Source: Hedera helix
Lineage: Eukaryota > Streptophyta > Magnoliopsida > Apiales > Araliaceae
Direction: 5' to 3'
Assembly (NCBI GenBank): GCA_947179155.2
Contig: OX359282.1
Location: forward strand, 21,235,010 to 21,299,009
DNA: 64,000 nucleotides
The notes under the pieces are model-generated. The model did not search any database. It saw only the letters and a list, made by a program, of their open reading frames with translations, and was not told the origin of the DNA. Numbering within the stretch: the stretch's first letter is position 1; every line of letters begins with the position of its first letter. The translations under genes and the position numbers were made by a program. Positions 50,050 to 60,589 of the stretch are shown piece by piece.

Positions 50050-50190
50050 TTGCTCATGCTGCTAGAAGGAGTAGCGACTGTAAATAATTAAAACGCCGTC
50101 GTTTGCTCATGCAACTAGAAGTAATAGCGGCTAGGAATAATAGTTTGGCAAAAGAGAAAAAATCTGCTCAAGTCGCTAGAAGGAGTAGCA
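50050..50190. repeat. Three-copy degenerate repeat with an ACGCCGTCGTTT motif
   Basis: TGCTCATGCTGCTAGAAGGA (50051), TGCTCATGCAACTAGAAGTA (50104) and TGCTCAAGTCGCTAGAAGGA (50164) are diverged copies, spaced 53-60 bp. AAAACGCCGTCGTTT lies between the first two. It may belong to the end of the copia LTR or to flanking DNA. Confidence 0.65.
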
Positions 50191-51406
50191 GAGAAAAAAC
50201 TTTTCCCTTTTGTACTGTTAGATTTTCATATGGATGATGTCAAATCAATTTGTAAAAATAGTGCCCTTAACAACAATTTATTATAAATCATTCCCATATA
50301 TAAATAATTCACTGGTTTTCTTTATATATCAATCAAAATAAAGAATGTGCATTCATTGGTTTCTCTTTCTTTTTTCCTTTTTCAAAAGAGATTCGTGATG
50401 TTTAGTGTGCTCAATTCATGCATGCATCCAGCTAGCTACTTATGATATTCTGATTGACGAAACAATTTTCTTTCTATCTAGCGCTTTCACACGAAACAAC
50501 GGAACCTAAATCAATATATTATCTCGGTTAAGTGTTAATTTTCATTTTTTTTAGTTAAATACTAAAAATTAAGGAAGTTGCTCATTTTTTCTTATCTTTT
50601 TTCGGATGTAGGTAGTAAAAATGTATATAGTAAACTTAGCTTCAGCATATAAAACCAAGAAAGGCAAGTCCACCATCATATCGTCCTTAGGGCACGCCCA
50701 ATTATTAGTCAACCACTGCAAAGTCAACAATGGGTGTAATGTATAAACAGACGATCGACTACACGAAGAGAAAACATTAATTAATTATGAACTTCACTCT
50801 GACTGTTTCTTAATCTTGTAACTAAATATATAGTTTTTTTTTTTTTTTAATTAAACCACAAGTTTTGGTCCTTTGTCAAGTATGTGGAATTGTTATTTGT
50901 TACACTAGTTTTGTGGATGTTCTAAAATATATGGACACCGCCCCTTTTTTATATGGTGGTTACAATTGACTTCAACATGGCCGGAATAACTTAATTACTA
51001 ATCTCTCATCTGGTTGAGTTCAAATTTGAGGATCTAAATTAATTGTTCATAACCTGAGCAAACACATCATTAATCTTACTCCAAAAATTTCTAAATGTTT
51101 CAATATTATTCAAGTTTATATTATTATGTATGAGATCAAAATATTTTGCTAAATTTATATTATAAGGTTTAGTGCAGTTCATACTAGTTAGACATAATCG
51201 CATTATAGATGAAACTATACGCACTCTTCAATTTGCTTAAGAGGGGTAATTAGCATAATATAAATTTTGTTGTTATTCAATTAATTTTTTTAACTTTCAA
51301 TAATACCTACAAACAAAGTTTTATCACAAATGGTTATATCCCTAAATAGTTTAATTTTCATAACATCGGGATACACCTAAAAGGATTTTAGAATATTTGT
51401 TTACAT

Positions 51407-51560
51407 GGGATCATACCTACATACACTGATGCAACTGTAAATAGCAACATAGTATTCTTGGTTTTGTAGGTGAAGTTTTAACGATTACACTTTTAAAGAT
51501 TTCTAATACACGACCTAAGCTAAAGGTTATGTTAGTATATAAATCTAATATGGAGATAAA
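51407..51560 (+). repeat. Flanking direct repeat, upstream copy
   Basis: Similar in order and content to 56048-56200, downstream of the peroxidase gene. Shared blocks are GGGATCAT, ATGCAACT, ATATTCTTGGCTTTGTAGGT or its near match TATTCTTGGTTTTGTAGGTG, and GCTAAAGGTTAT. It may be the 3' flank of a lost upstream paralogue. Confidence 0.7.
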
Positions 51561-52454
51561 TCATTGTTAACGTCCAATTTTGCACCTATAAATTAAAACC
51601 AACAAAAGAGCAGGCCAAAAAGTATACATGCTGAAAATATAAATTATACCGTAAAGAAATCAAATTCAAAATATAAGAACACAAGAATTAACGTGGAAAC
51701 CCAAATTGAAAAAAAATCACGGAAAAAAGATATCTGAAATCCACTAGAAAGATATTGGAAGTGTTATAACATTCTCACCGGAAAAATACTCATCTGTACC
51801 CAGACTGACGTATACTGATATATGTCGATATATAATGATTTGTAACGAAACACAACAATATTTCTTCATACACGTGGTGTATATTACTACCCTTCGATGT
51901 TTACCTACATGCATAAATAGTGCTTGTTGTTCATGCTATATATCACTATAACTTTGTGTATATTGACGTATGTATTGGAGAGGGATCAAGATGAAGTATT
52001 TAGGTTGAACTGTATCTTCTGGGTTTAGTATTTGTGTATTGTTTGTAAATGTATAATCTCCTCTGTGTAGTGTGTTTCTGTATGCATGCTCACTCTGCTA
52101 ATAATCCATCTCCTTCTCTCTCATGTTTTGTATATAAAATATTTTCATGATTGTCTCTTCCAAATATAATATTTAACTAACCTGTAGATATCCTTGGTAA
52201 TGCCCCCCGCCCAAAATCTTATAAAGTGAATTTGTCTTAATTTGTCTTTATTTCTCCATTAGCTCAATTTTATAAAATATTTAAGTATGAGTTACCACTC
52301 TAAATATTTACACCTCAACAATCATTAACAATTTCAGTTAATTTTGTTGATTGTGCATGCGTGTGTACTTTCTTTGTGCTATAATTAGCTACGGGGGTTG
52401 GGTGCGTCTAGGGAAGGTGTTTGTATTAATATACATATATATACCTTTTAGTTT

Positions 52455-52456
<2 letters not shown>

Positions 52457-52511
<55 letters not shown>

Positions 52512-52523
52512 ATCTATCTATCT
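52457..52523. repeat. (TA)n(TATC)n microsatellite in the promoter
   Basis: About 26 TA units followed by four TATC units, 60-130 bp before the TATA box of the peroxidase gene. Length changes here could alter promoter spacing. Confidence 0.93.
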
Positions 52524-52583
52524 CGATATTATTGACTTACCTTTTTTTTTATTGGGAACATTTCTTAGTTCTCTTTCGTTTTC

Positions 52584-52591
52584 TATAAATA
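52584..52591 (+). promoter_or_regulatory. TATA box of the peroxidase gene
   Basis: TATAAATA lies 72 bases before the ATG. The expected start site is about 52613-52620, giving a leader of about 45 bases. Confidence 0.75.
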
Positions 52592-52662
52592 GTTGAGGAA
52601 TCCTAAACACCATTCACTAAACACTTGAGCAAGAATTAAGCTTTCTTATTCTTCTTCTAAGA

Positions 52663-54395
52663 ATGGCTTCATCCCATTCTTCTTCTTTAACTTTCACATC
52701 ATTTATCTTCTGCTTGTGCTTATTCCTTGGAATAGCCTCAGCTCAGTTATCCTCTAATTTTTACTCAACTACATGTCCTAATGTCCTTTCCATCATTAAA
52801 ATGGCAGTGGATTCTGCTGTGTCCAGTGAGGCTCGGATGGGAGCTTCCTTGCTTCGCCTTCATTTCCATGATTGTTTTGTTAATGCAAGTTTCATATCTT
52901 ATAATTGAAAGTATTAATTACTAACTGTATTTATTTTTTCTTCATACACGAATGAATGTCTTCTTTCCTTATTGCGTTCATGTGGATAGAATTCAAGATT
53001 AAGCAGTTTTTTTTTTCTTTTCATTTCGCTCTTGTTTACCCTTCGTCTCTTGGAAGCGAGAAAGCGAGCAAGGGGAGCAAGCGGGTAGAGGAATGGTCAA
53101 CTTTTTCTTTTTTCGTTTTTTAAATTATCATAAAGAGCAGAATATGGGCACAAAACCCAATACAATATAAGGTCATATATATATATATATAGTCCCAGGG
53201 CAAGCCACAGCCATAGATATGGGGTCAATTGACCTCATTGATTTTTTTTGTTTGTTTTATAATATATGAAATTTTTTTAAAAATTTAAATATTATATACA
53301 AATTGATTCCACTAAAATTTTACAAATTTTTTATATATGAGGTCAAATTAAAATTTTATAACTTTCTCATTTAAGTTTTAATCTCATATCATACTTATTT
53401 TTTGTATATATATAGATTCATATAATCTTATTAATTTAATTAATAATCTATTTTATATTATTTTTTAAAGAATTAATTATTCATAAATAATTTGTCTTTA
53501 AAAAAAATATATTAGAAATTAATAAAGTGTATATACACATGCATATAAATATATAAAGAGTTAACAATTATTATATTATCATTGTCATAAATATACGTTT
53601 TATATATGCAACTTAAAGTATAAAATTATTTAAAAAAATTGGCTCAGGAATGCTGACCCCGAAATCTAATAATTTTGACACCACTAAAATGTTTTCCTGG
53701 CTTCGCCATTGTACAGACCAAAAGCCGTATTGCCTGCGCTTTAGCCAAGGGAAGGTTTTGCAGAAAGAAGAAGATGATATCTCCACTTAGCTATATTATA
53801 GTTTTTCTTGTATTTGATTTTGGGCTCATATATAAATATGTGTGTGTATAAAAACTTCTTTTTCACCCTGAGTAAGATGAGAAGACGTGAATCATTGTTC
53901 TCCGCTTTGCTATAGTTATTTTTTCTCTCTCATGATAAATATTCTTTTCTTATCCGATCCATTCTCCATAATATGTACTAATCGCAGGGTTTGAAAAAAT
54001 AATACATATACACAAATATATGAAATTTATGTATACAAGTATATATAAGGTGGCCTACATATACTTGTATTATACTTCCAAGTACTAGAATTCAAAAAGC
54101 TCACATTCGTCAGACAACGATGGAAATGATTGGAAGTTTAGTGACTTGATCAAGGGGTCTGCACATATTGTTTTTGACTTTTGTCTTTCATCTCTCTCAT
54201 TTTTCCTGCATGCATCAACAACGATCCATTCTTTTTAGTACACTAATTTCATGTCCATCAGTTATTTGAGTATGGAGCCTAATGTTACTAAAGATGCCTA
54301 CATCATGATCCAGTAGTTGATTTTTTTTTAAAACTTCAACACTGTTAAAATTTGCATTTTCTATGTTCTTTCAAAAAATTTATTTTTATCAATTA

Positions 54396-54459
<64 letters not shown>

Positions 54460-55891
54460 GTGTGTGTGTGTGTGTGTGTGTGTGGGTGCAGTTGTTTAAC
54501 CTTACTAGCTATTTGAACCTCAGGGTTGTGATGCATCGGTATTATTAGACGATACGGCAAATTTTACTGGAGAGAAAACAGCTCCTACAAACTCCGGATC
54601 ATTGAGAGGGTTTGATGTAATCGATAACATTAAGACTCAACTAGAAAGTTCATGCGCCGGAGTAGTATCTTGCGCTGATATCTTAGCTGTTGCTGCCCGA
54701 GACTCCGTTGTTAAGGTAAATGTTTCCATTTTTCATGAATTTATGTGAATTTTATGTATACAACTATTACCACCATATAGGCATATACATGCATATATAA
54801 GTCAAAACCACGGAAGAAGAAAAGAATAGGCAGTAGCGGTTATTTCGTCAGGATATTTATACGTACTGAATTTTATTTTTCCAAATTTTCAGCTTGGTGG
54901 CAATAGTTGGACGGTCCTATTAGGCCGAAGAGACTCGACCACTGCAAGTCTTAGTGCTGCTAACTCCAACATTCCCGGGCCGGGTTTGAGTCTTAGTGGC
55001 CTCATCAATTCCTTCTCCGCAAAAGGTTTCACTACCAATGAAATGGTGGTCCTCTCAGGTGTGTTAATTTGCTAATTGTATATCGATCATAAAATACACC
55101 CATTTTTTATTTTAAAAAAATGTTATTTGTAAATTTTTAAAATTTTGAAAGTATACTTTGTTTCATGTTTATTTATTATGAATAAGAAGTTGCTGATTTA
55201 GTAGTTGTGACATGACAATAAAATTGGTGATGAAAAATTTGATATGTCAGTTTATAACTATTATTAATAAAAAGTATATTTTTATTTGTAAAACAAAAAA
55301 TTAACAAAATTATTTTTCTGAGTCTAAAGGAGTATATAAATATAAACACCCACGTCTAGATATATTATATTTTGTAATTATAAACACATCTACTATTTTT
55401 GAGTCCAATTAAAGTGAAAATGGTGAAAAAAGGAGATAAAAAGAAAGGAGAAATTAAAAGAGAGTATAAATAATTGTCCAATATATTTTCCGCATGTGCA
55501 TGCAGGATCTCACACAATAGGTCAAGCCAGGTGCCAAAACTTTCGAAACCGGATATACAACGAAGCCAACATAAATGCCTCATTCGCAACATCATTGCAG
55601 GCAAACTGTCCTACTAGTGGAGGAAACAATAATCTAGCTCCTCTTGACATCACAAGTCCGACATCTTTTGACAACGCTTACTACACGGATTTGATAAGCC
55701 AAAAGGGTCTATTACACTCCGATCAAGAGCTGTTTAATGGAGGTTCCACTGATGCTCAAGTTACGGCTTACAGTTCTAACCAAGCTACCTTTTTGTCAGA
55801 CTTTGCCAATGCAATGGTGAAGATGGGAAACCTTAGCCCACTCACAGGCACTAATGGTCAGATCAGAAAGAATTGCAGGAAAACCAACTAG
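52663..55891 (+). CDS. Class III secretory peroxidase
   Basis: Haem peroxidase that oxidises phenolics with H2O2 in the wall or apoplast, as in lignin formation and defence. Exons are 52663-52884, 54524-54715, 54893-55058 and 55506-55891, which join to 321 codons plus TAG. This is the classic four-exon, three-intron layout. Residues 1-27 form a signal peptide and the mature protein starts QLSSNFYSTTCPN. The distal site has Arg65 and His69 in RLHFHDCFV. The proximal ligand is His196 in SGSHTIGQARC. Eight cysteines fit the four conserved disulphides (38-118, 71-76, 124-317, 203-228). Intron 1 begins GCAAGT and ends CAG: a GC-AG intron. Introns 2 and 3 are GT-AG. No C-terminal vacuolar extension is seen. 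The sequence resembles lignin-forming anionic peroxidases, but the exact orthologue is unknown. No defect was found. Confidence 0.95.
53195..53715. mobile_element. Probable decayed transposon in intron 1
   Basis: The segment from CCAGGGCAAGCCACAGCCAT to CCTGGCTTCGCCATTG has related ends: GGGGTCAATTGACC near the left and CTGACCCCGAAATC near the right, and GCAAGCC versus GGCTTCGCC. The interior is AT-rich. This style of end is common among old DNA-transposon pieces in dicot introns. The class was not determined. Confidence 0.4.
54398..54484. repeat. (TA)n(TG)n microsatellite before the exon 2 acceptor
   Basis: About 30 TA units followed by about 13 TG units end 40 bases before the CAG acceptor of intron 1. 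The tract lies where the branch point and pyrimidine tract are expected, so its length may affect splicing. Confidence 0.95.
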
Positions 55892-56047
55892 AGACTAGTT
55901 AAGTTCTAAATATATCATAATGATAAGTTCACATCTTAATCTTGAGATATGAATTTTGTTTGCTTGTAATAAGTCAGTTTGCAAAAATGATATTCATTTT
56001 AAATATCATGTGTGATTTGTTAAAGTGTAGGTTTACTTCTTGTTTCC

Positions 56048-56200
56048 GTGGGATCATGTGCAGATTTCATGCAACTTATATAGCAAGATAATTCATATTC
56101 TTGGCTTTGTAGGTGAAGTTAATTTAACAATTAAACTTGGGAAAATTACTCATGCTTGACCTAGCTAAAGGTTATATACATTCTCTAAATTATAAACTTG
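56048..56200 (+). repeat. Flanking direct repeat, downstream copy
   Basis: Partner of 51407-51560, starting about 155 bases after the peroxidase stop codon. Confidence 0.7.
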
Positions 56201-56714
56201 GATAGTTTGCATCCGCAATCTTAGACCTATCAATTAGTCAAATCATGATTTTCAACTTTATTTTACTAGATCAAAGTTCTACTTAATTTTGATCTATTGA
56301 TTCCCAATATTGATTCATTTGATTCAAAATTCTAAATGGATCAATTTAAAGATCAGATTTGATAACCCACATACCGGAAAGAGTCTTATATTCTTTTTCT
56401 TCTGCCACTCTCTCTCTCTCTAAACTGTCTACAAACTTTCTCTCTCTTACACTTTCTACAAATTTCCTCTATCTATTTTTTTTTATCGTTTCTCTCTCTC
56501 TAAATCTTATCAACTTTCTCTTCAAAATTTTTTCTTTTTCTCTCACCTCACGGTATCTCTCTTTAAAACTTTCCACCCGAATCTCTAATACTGTAACAAC
56601 AACAGAGTAATATATATGTCATGGCAACATCACAATAGTAAATTGCAAATAATTTATTTATCATTGACACACATTCACTGTTCAAACTTCAAACCGAAAG
56701 ACTATTACGTTAGA

Positions 56715-56845
56715 TTTAGTTTTTGTTTATAATGGAGCATACAATGGACAGGGTAGATGCGGTGGTAAATGCGGAGCATTAAATACTGAACTATTCAAGT
56801 TTTTGGTTTTCGTAACTTATACTCTATTTGTGCTATAAAAGCTGT
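56715..56845 (+). repeat. Dispersed repeat, copy 2
   Basis: Shares GGTAGATGCGGTGGTAAATG and GAGCATTAAATACTGAACTA with 5062-5185 (near matches). About 51 kb apart. Confidence 0.55.
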
Positions 56846-57215
56846 ACTACTTCATTTGTTGACTTAAGCTGACGTCGGGGGCAGGATAACGGTTTTGATT
56901 AACAGACAAATTTACAGATCAAAGAAGCAAGAGAAAAATTTCAAAAAAACACAGAGAAATCTCTAATGCTCAATTCAAAAAATTTCAAAAAGCCAAAAGT
57001 CTCTTTTTTTAACCCACAAGCTGGGTAATATAGCCAAAACATTCTTGGGCAATAAGAAATGACATATCCTAAAAATTGCAACGTAACAGAATCTGACAAA
57101 TTTCTAAAAATATGCCACGTAACTAGTCCATATTCTCTCACTACTTTCCGTCCACACTCCTTATAACCAACCCACGTGAGTACTAACAATTTTCTACAAT
57201 CACGCCACGTATTAA

Positions 57216-57421
57216 TGTAATATCCTGAATATTTATAGCACTTATAAATATGATATTAAATGACTAAAGTAATTGTAAAGTTAATTTCGAGGACGAAATT
57301 CTGATAAGAAGGAGAGAATGTAATATCTTGAATATTTATAGCACTTATAAATATGATATTAAATGAGTAAAGTGAATTGTAAGTTAATTTCGAGGACGAA
57401 ATTCTTGTAAGTTGGGTTGAA
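57216..57421 (+). repeat. Tandem 103-bp units: LTR start, pol tail, PPT
   Basis: Two units, 57216-57319 and 57320-57421, each run from TGTAATATC through AATTTCGAGGACGAAATTC to a purine run and the next TGTAATATC. The third TGTAATATC opens the main LTR body, which resembles the units only over about its first 20 bases. Confidence 0.85.
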
Positions 57422-57742
57422 TGTAATATCCCAAATATTTTAAAAGTGATCTGTCAAGATATGATAAAGATTGTTAATTTAAAAGCCTAAAAACGATTTC
57501 TCAACAATACATTGAGCTATATTAAAGATTAAAAACGACTCGAAACTACGATTTGTTTACGATTAGAGGTTAAACTTTTAACCTAAACTATGTGTTATGT
57601 GATTTATAAAGCTTGTATTAACCTTTAAATGTGTTATGTAGTTTATCTATGTGTAGGATTTTGTGTTTCGGTTCAAGTAATTAACCTTAACACTTATAAA
57701 AATCGAAAAGTTATTTAAAGGTTAAAACCTAAAAACCTAATT

Positions 57743-57860
57743 CTAGGGTTTGGAAAACCTAAACTAGGGTTTGGTTAAACTTAGAAAAGGTTAAAACCTA
57801 AACCTTAAACCTAGAAACCCTAAGGGTTCAAACCCTAAGGGTTATAACCTAACCCTAATC
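57743..57860. repeat. Telobox-like AAACCCTA cluster
   Basis: AAACCCTA-type motifs occur at about 57815 and 57830 on the plus strand and as TAGGGTTT at 57744 and 57775, with further ACCCTAA variants to 57860. They resemble plant telomere units but do not form an array. Confidence 0.6.
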
Positions 57861-58050
57861 ACTATTCACAAATACACGTATAATACGAAAATTATACGGA
57901 TAGAATACGAAAATAATACGATAATAATACGAAAATTATACGGTATAAATACGAAAAAAAGTCAAACGTGAATAGTAAAAGTCAAGTATACAAGTTAGTA
58001 GAGAATTAACTAATGTTGAGTTAGTTGTTAACTCTAGTTAGTAGATAAAG

Positions 58051-58204
58051 TTAAAGCCTAAGCCAAGCCAAAGTCAAACCAAAACTTGGAGCCAAAGTAT
58101 AAACCAAACTTGGAGCCAAAGTTGGAGCCAAGCCAAACTTGGAGCCAAAGTATAAGCCAAACTTGGAGCCAAAGTTAAAGCCAAGCCAAACTTGGAGCCA
58201 AAGC
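58051..58204. repeat. Short variable tandem repeat, AACTTGGAGCCAAAG
   Basis: Five or six copies of a roughly 25-30 bp unit built from CCAAACTTGGAGCCAAAG. The half-palindrome CCAAACTTGG recurs. Confidence 0.88.
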
Positions 58205-58586
58205 TTGATTGTCATTTTTACCATTTTACCCTAACTTGGAAAATCCTATAAATAGGAGTCTTCACTCTTCATAATCCTTACCAATTCACCAAGTAAATTA
58301 GAGCAACAAAGCTAGAGAGATATATTGATAGATTAATCTTGTTGATGAGTATTGAAGCCTTGCACAAATTGTTGTCAAAGCTTGCACTCCAAGAGGTAAT
58401 CTCTAGTTGTTATTATGTAATTTTTCAATTCGTAGAGTATATGTGAATAGCTATAATGCTCGATTTATTTTATGTCTAGAGTAGTGAAATCAAAATTATA
58501 AGTAGTTATACTGTCCATTTCATTTCAAGTATTTAGTTAAAAAGCTCAAAACACAAGCCGTTACGATGTTCGATTTTTCTTATCGT

Positions 58587-58925
58587 TCTTCGATTTGTTC
58601 TTCGTGTTCTTGAGTGAAAGTCATAATTTCTACATAAGTAGGTTTATGATTTGGTAATTTAGTGTTATGGGATGATGAAACATGATGGCCTTGCTAAATA
58701 ATGCTTGTGGCATCAAGTTTTAGTAGTCGAAACGAAGAACGATGAAACTTTGTTCTTCGTGTTCTTCGTGTTCTTCGATTCGTTCTTCGTGTTCTTGAGA
58801 AAAAGTCATAAATTTCCATATAAGTAGGTTTATGATTTTGTTATTTTTATGTTATGAAGTGATACGGAGTGTTAGAACATGTTATCTTAGCAAATTAATG
58901 CTTGAGGTATCATGTTTTACCAATC
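58587..58925. repeat. Two-copy tandem repeat, 185-bp period
   Basis: Both units begin TCTTCGAT and hold CGTGTTCTTGAG, ATAAGTAGGTTTATGATTT and an AATGCTTG plus GGTATCA or GGCATCA phrase. They start at 58587 and 58772 and differ by several changes. Confidence 0.85.
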
Positions 58926-60589
58926 GGATCAAAGAAAGTTAAGTCTAATATAGTCGCAGAATATTTTTGCGAATTTCTGAAAATTTAAATTCTGAATCTG
59001 CCTTATCAACCTAAATAAAAGTTGTAGCTCATGAAATTCTAAGCAATTTAGACTCAAGAATTACTCAAAAATGTTTTCGTATGACGAAGTTATGGCTGTT
59101 ACTATAAAAGAGGTCAGAAATATGAATCAGTTTTAGAGCAGTCACCTTTAGGCAGAAATCTGTACAAATCTGTCAGGAATTTCGTACTTTGGTCTAAATA
59201 TTAATTGTAGAGACGGAAGTTACGAACGCGTGGAATTTTGAACGACTAAAAAATGTTTTAAAACGAAGAGGTTATGGCCGTTTAACTGAGCCGGGGTCTG
59301 GCAGTCCAACAATCTGCCCAAATCCGAAAATTTGGCTTAAAAATGAGTTTTTGAGTTAGCCAATTTTCCAAATAATTCCACCTATTGAAATAGTTTAAAT
59401 AAGTTAATATAAGACTTATGAAGTTATATAATACGATGAATCTAACCGCTTATGCACTAAATGACTGTGTAGGGTTTAACGCTTCGCCGGAAAACCCTAG
59501 TTTCAATTTGAGGCAAGTTCTAAACTTTTATGTGTTATTTAGTATGTTCTAAGATTGTTCATGTTATTATGTGATAGTTTATATGTGAAAGTACATGAAT
59601 GAAGGTCTTATGTGATTAAATGATTAAGTGTTAGTTATTGATTAACTGTTAAATGTTAATTGATATTTGATGATGCATATGAGTATGTATAAAATATGTT
59701 TATTGTTAAGCATAAATTAATATGATTATTAACTGAGATGTATGTTCAGTCAAAGCATGTTAAAGTTTATATGAAAGCATAAACTGTGTATGTGATAATA
59801 TGTTAGACTTGCTGAGCCGTCGTGCTCATTCTTGCGAATAAAACCTTATTTGCAGATTAAAGATGAACGTTAAGAAGATCTTGAACGTAAAGATGAAGCG
59901 TAGATTAGGTTTTCATGTTTATTACTTGTATTTGTATAAGTCATAATGACTGTTGTAATACGAACAAACAAACATGTAACCGAATATTGAATGAATGATA
60001 TAAATTATTATCATCAGGATGTTGTTATTTCTTTAAATTTGATATAATGTAGAATTGTTAAATATTAAAACAATGTTGATAATGATCTATTTATCTGGAT
60101 GAGGATCGGTAAATAACTTGTGAGTGCTGTACATCTGAGACAGAACTAAGCGATGTTGACTGGTCAAATCCATCGTTAAGGTTCCTCGGACCCAGGTATA
60201 ACTCGTTATTACTATTCTGAATACCATATAAGTAGGATTATTGATATGAAGAGATATCTTTGTATATTGATACTTGTAGTACGAATGAGACCGTTACAAG
60301 TGGACGTATATAGAATATTTAAATCCTAAGGTTAAAATTAAACCGTTATATATGGTTTTATCCATTTATATGGATGAAATACAAGTTGATACTTGTATAC
60401 TTATGAGACTGAGATCAAGTTAAGATCCAGGGACAAAGTTAAGAGAAATTTTTAATGTATAGTCTAAAATAAGACTAATTCAACCAATATGATTATGGGA
60501 TCATTGGTTAAGTCGATAGAGGTACGAAGTTAACGCACAAGGTCCGCCGCGTGGAAAGCGCGGGGATTTTGGGGTCGTTTAATTAACTT

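Larger units (their letters stand above)
50191..52582. other. Upstream region of the peroxidase gene
   Basis: No gene seen. TTGAC-core sites, known as W-box cores bound by WRKY factors, occur as a pair on the minus strand near 50708-50731 (TCAACCACTGCAAAGTCAAC). This is about 1.9 kb from the gene and only suggestive. A stretch at 51407-51560 resembles the 3' flank of the peroxidase gene. Confidence 0.5.
55892..57215. other. Downstream region of the peroxidase gene
   Basis: Holds the 3' UTR (possible poly(A) signal near GTAATAAGTC, 55966), the direct repeat at 56048-56200, a pyrimidine-rich stretch with TCTCTCTC runs (56400-56580), and the second copy of the dispersed repeat (about 56715-56845). 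No further gene is supported. Confidence 0.6.
57216..60581 (+). mobile_element. Gypsy-type solo LTR with triplicated 5' start
   Basis: Begins TGTAATATCC and ends GGGGTCGTTTA. ATTAA occurs at 57211-57215 and 60582-60586, a probable target duplication. GCTGAGCCGTCGTGCTCATT at 59813 is the same LTR block as at 14338, so it is a Tekay-like family related to the solo LTR at 11065. Pol-tail text TTTCGAGGACGAAATTC with a purine run occurs twice near the start (57286 and 57388). Each copy is followed by TGTAATATC (57320 and 57422). No gag or pol otherwise. The 5-bp match is AT-rich and could be chance. Confidence 0.7.

Noticed and set aside
52885..52908. Peroxidase exon 1 read through to the stop at 52908 as a short protein
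   Set aside because: The following residues are not peroxidase-like, and exon 2 restores the conserved GCDASV motif when the GC-AG intron is removed.
55365..55604. Minus-strand frame over peroxidase intron 3 and exon 4
   Set aside because: It is an antisense shadow of the exon; the sense exon has all conserved peroxidase residues.
57743..57860. Interstitial telomere array
   Set aside because: Motifs are scattered and in both orientations, not a head-to-tail run of TTTAGGG.
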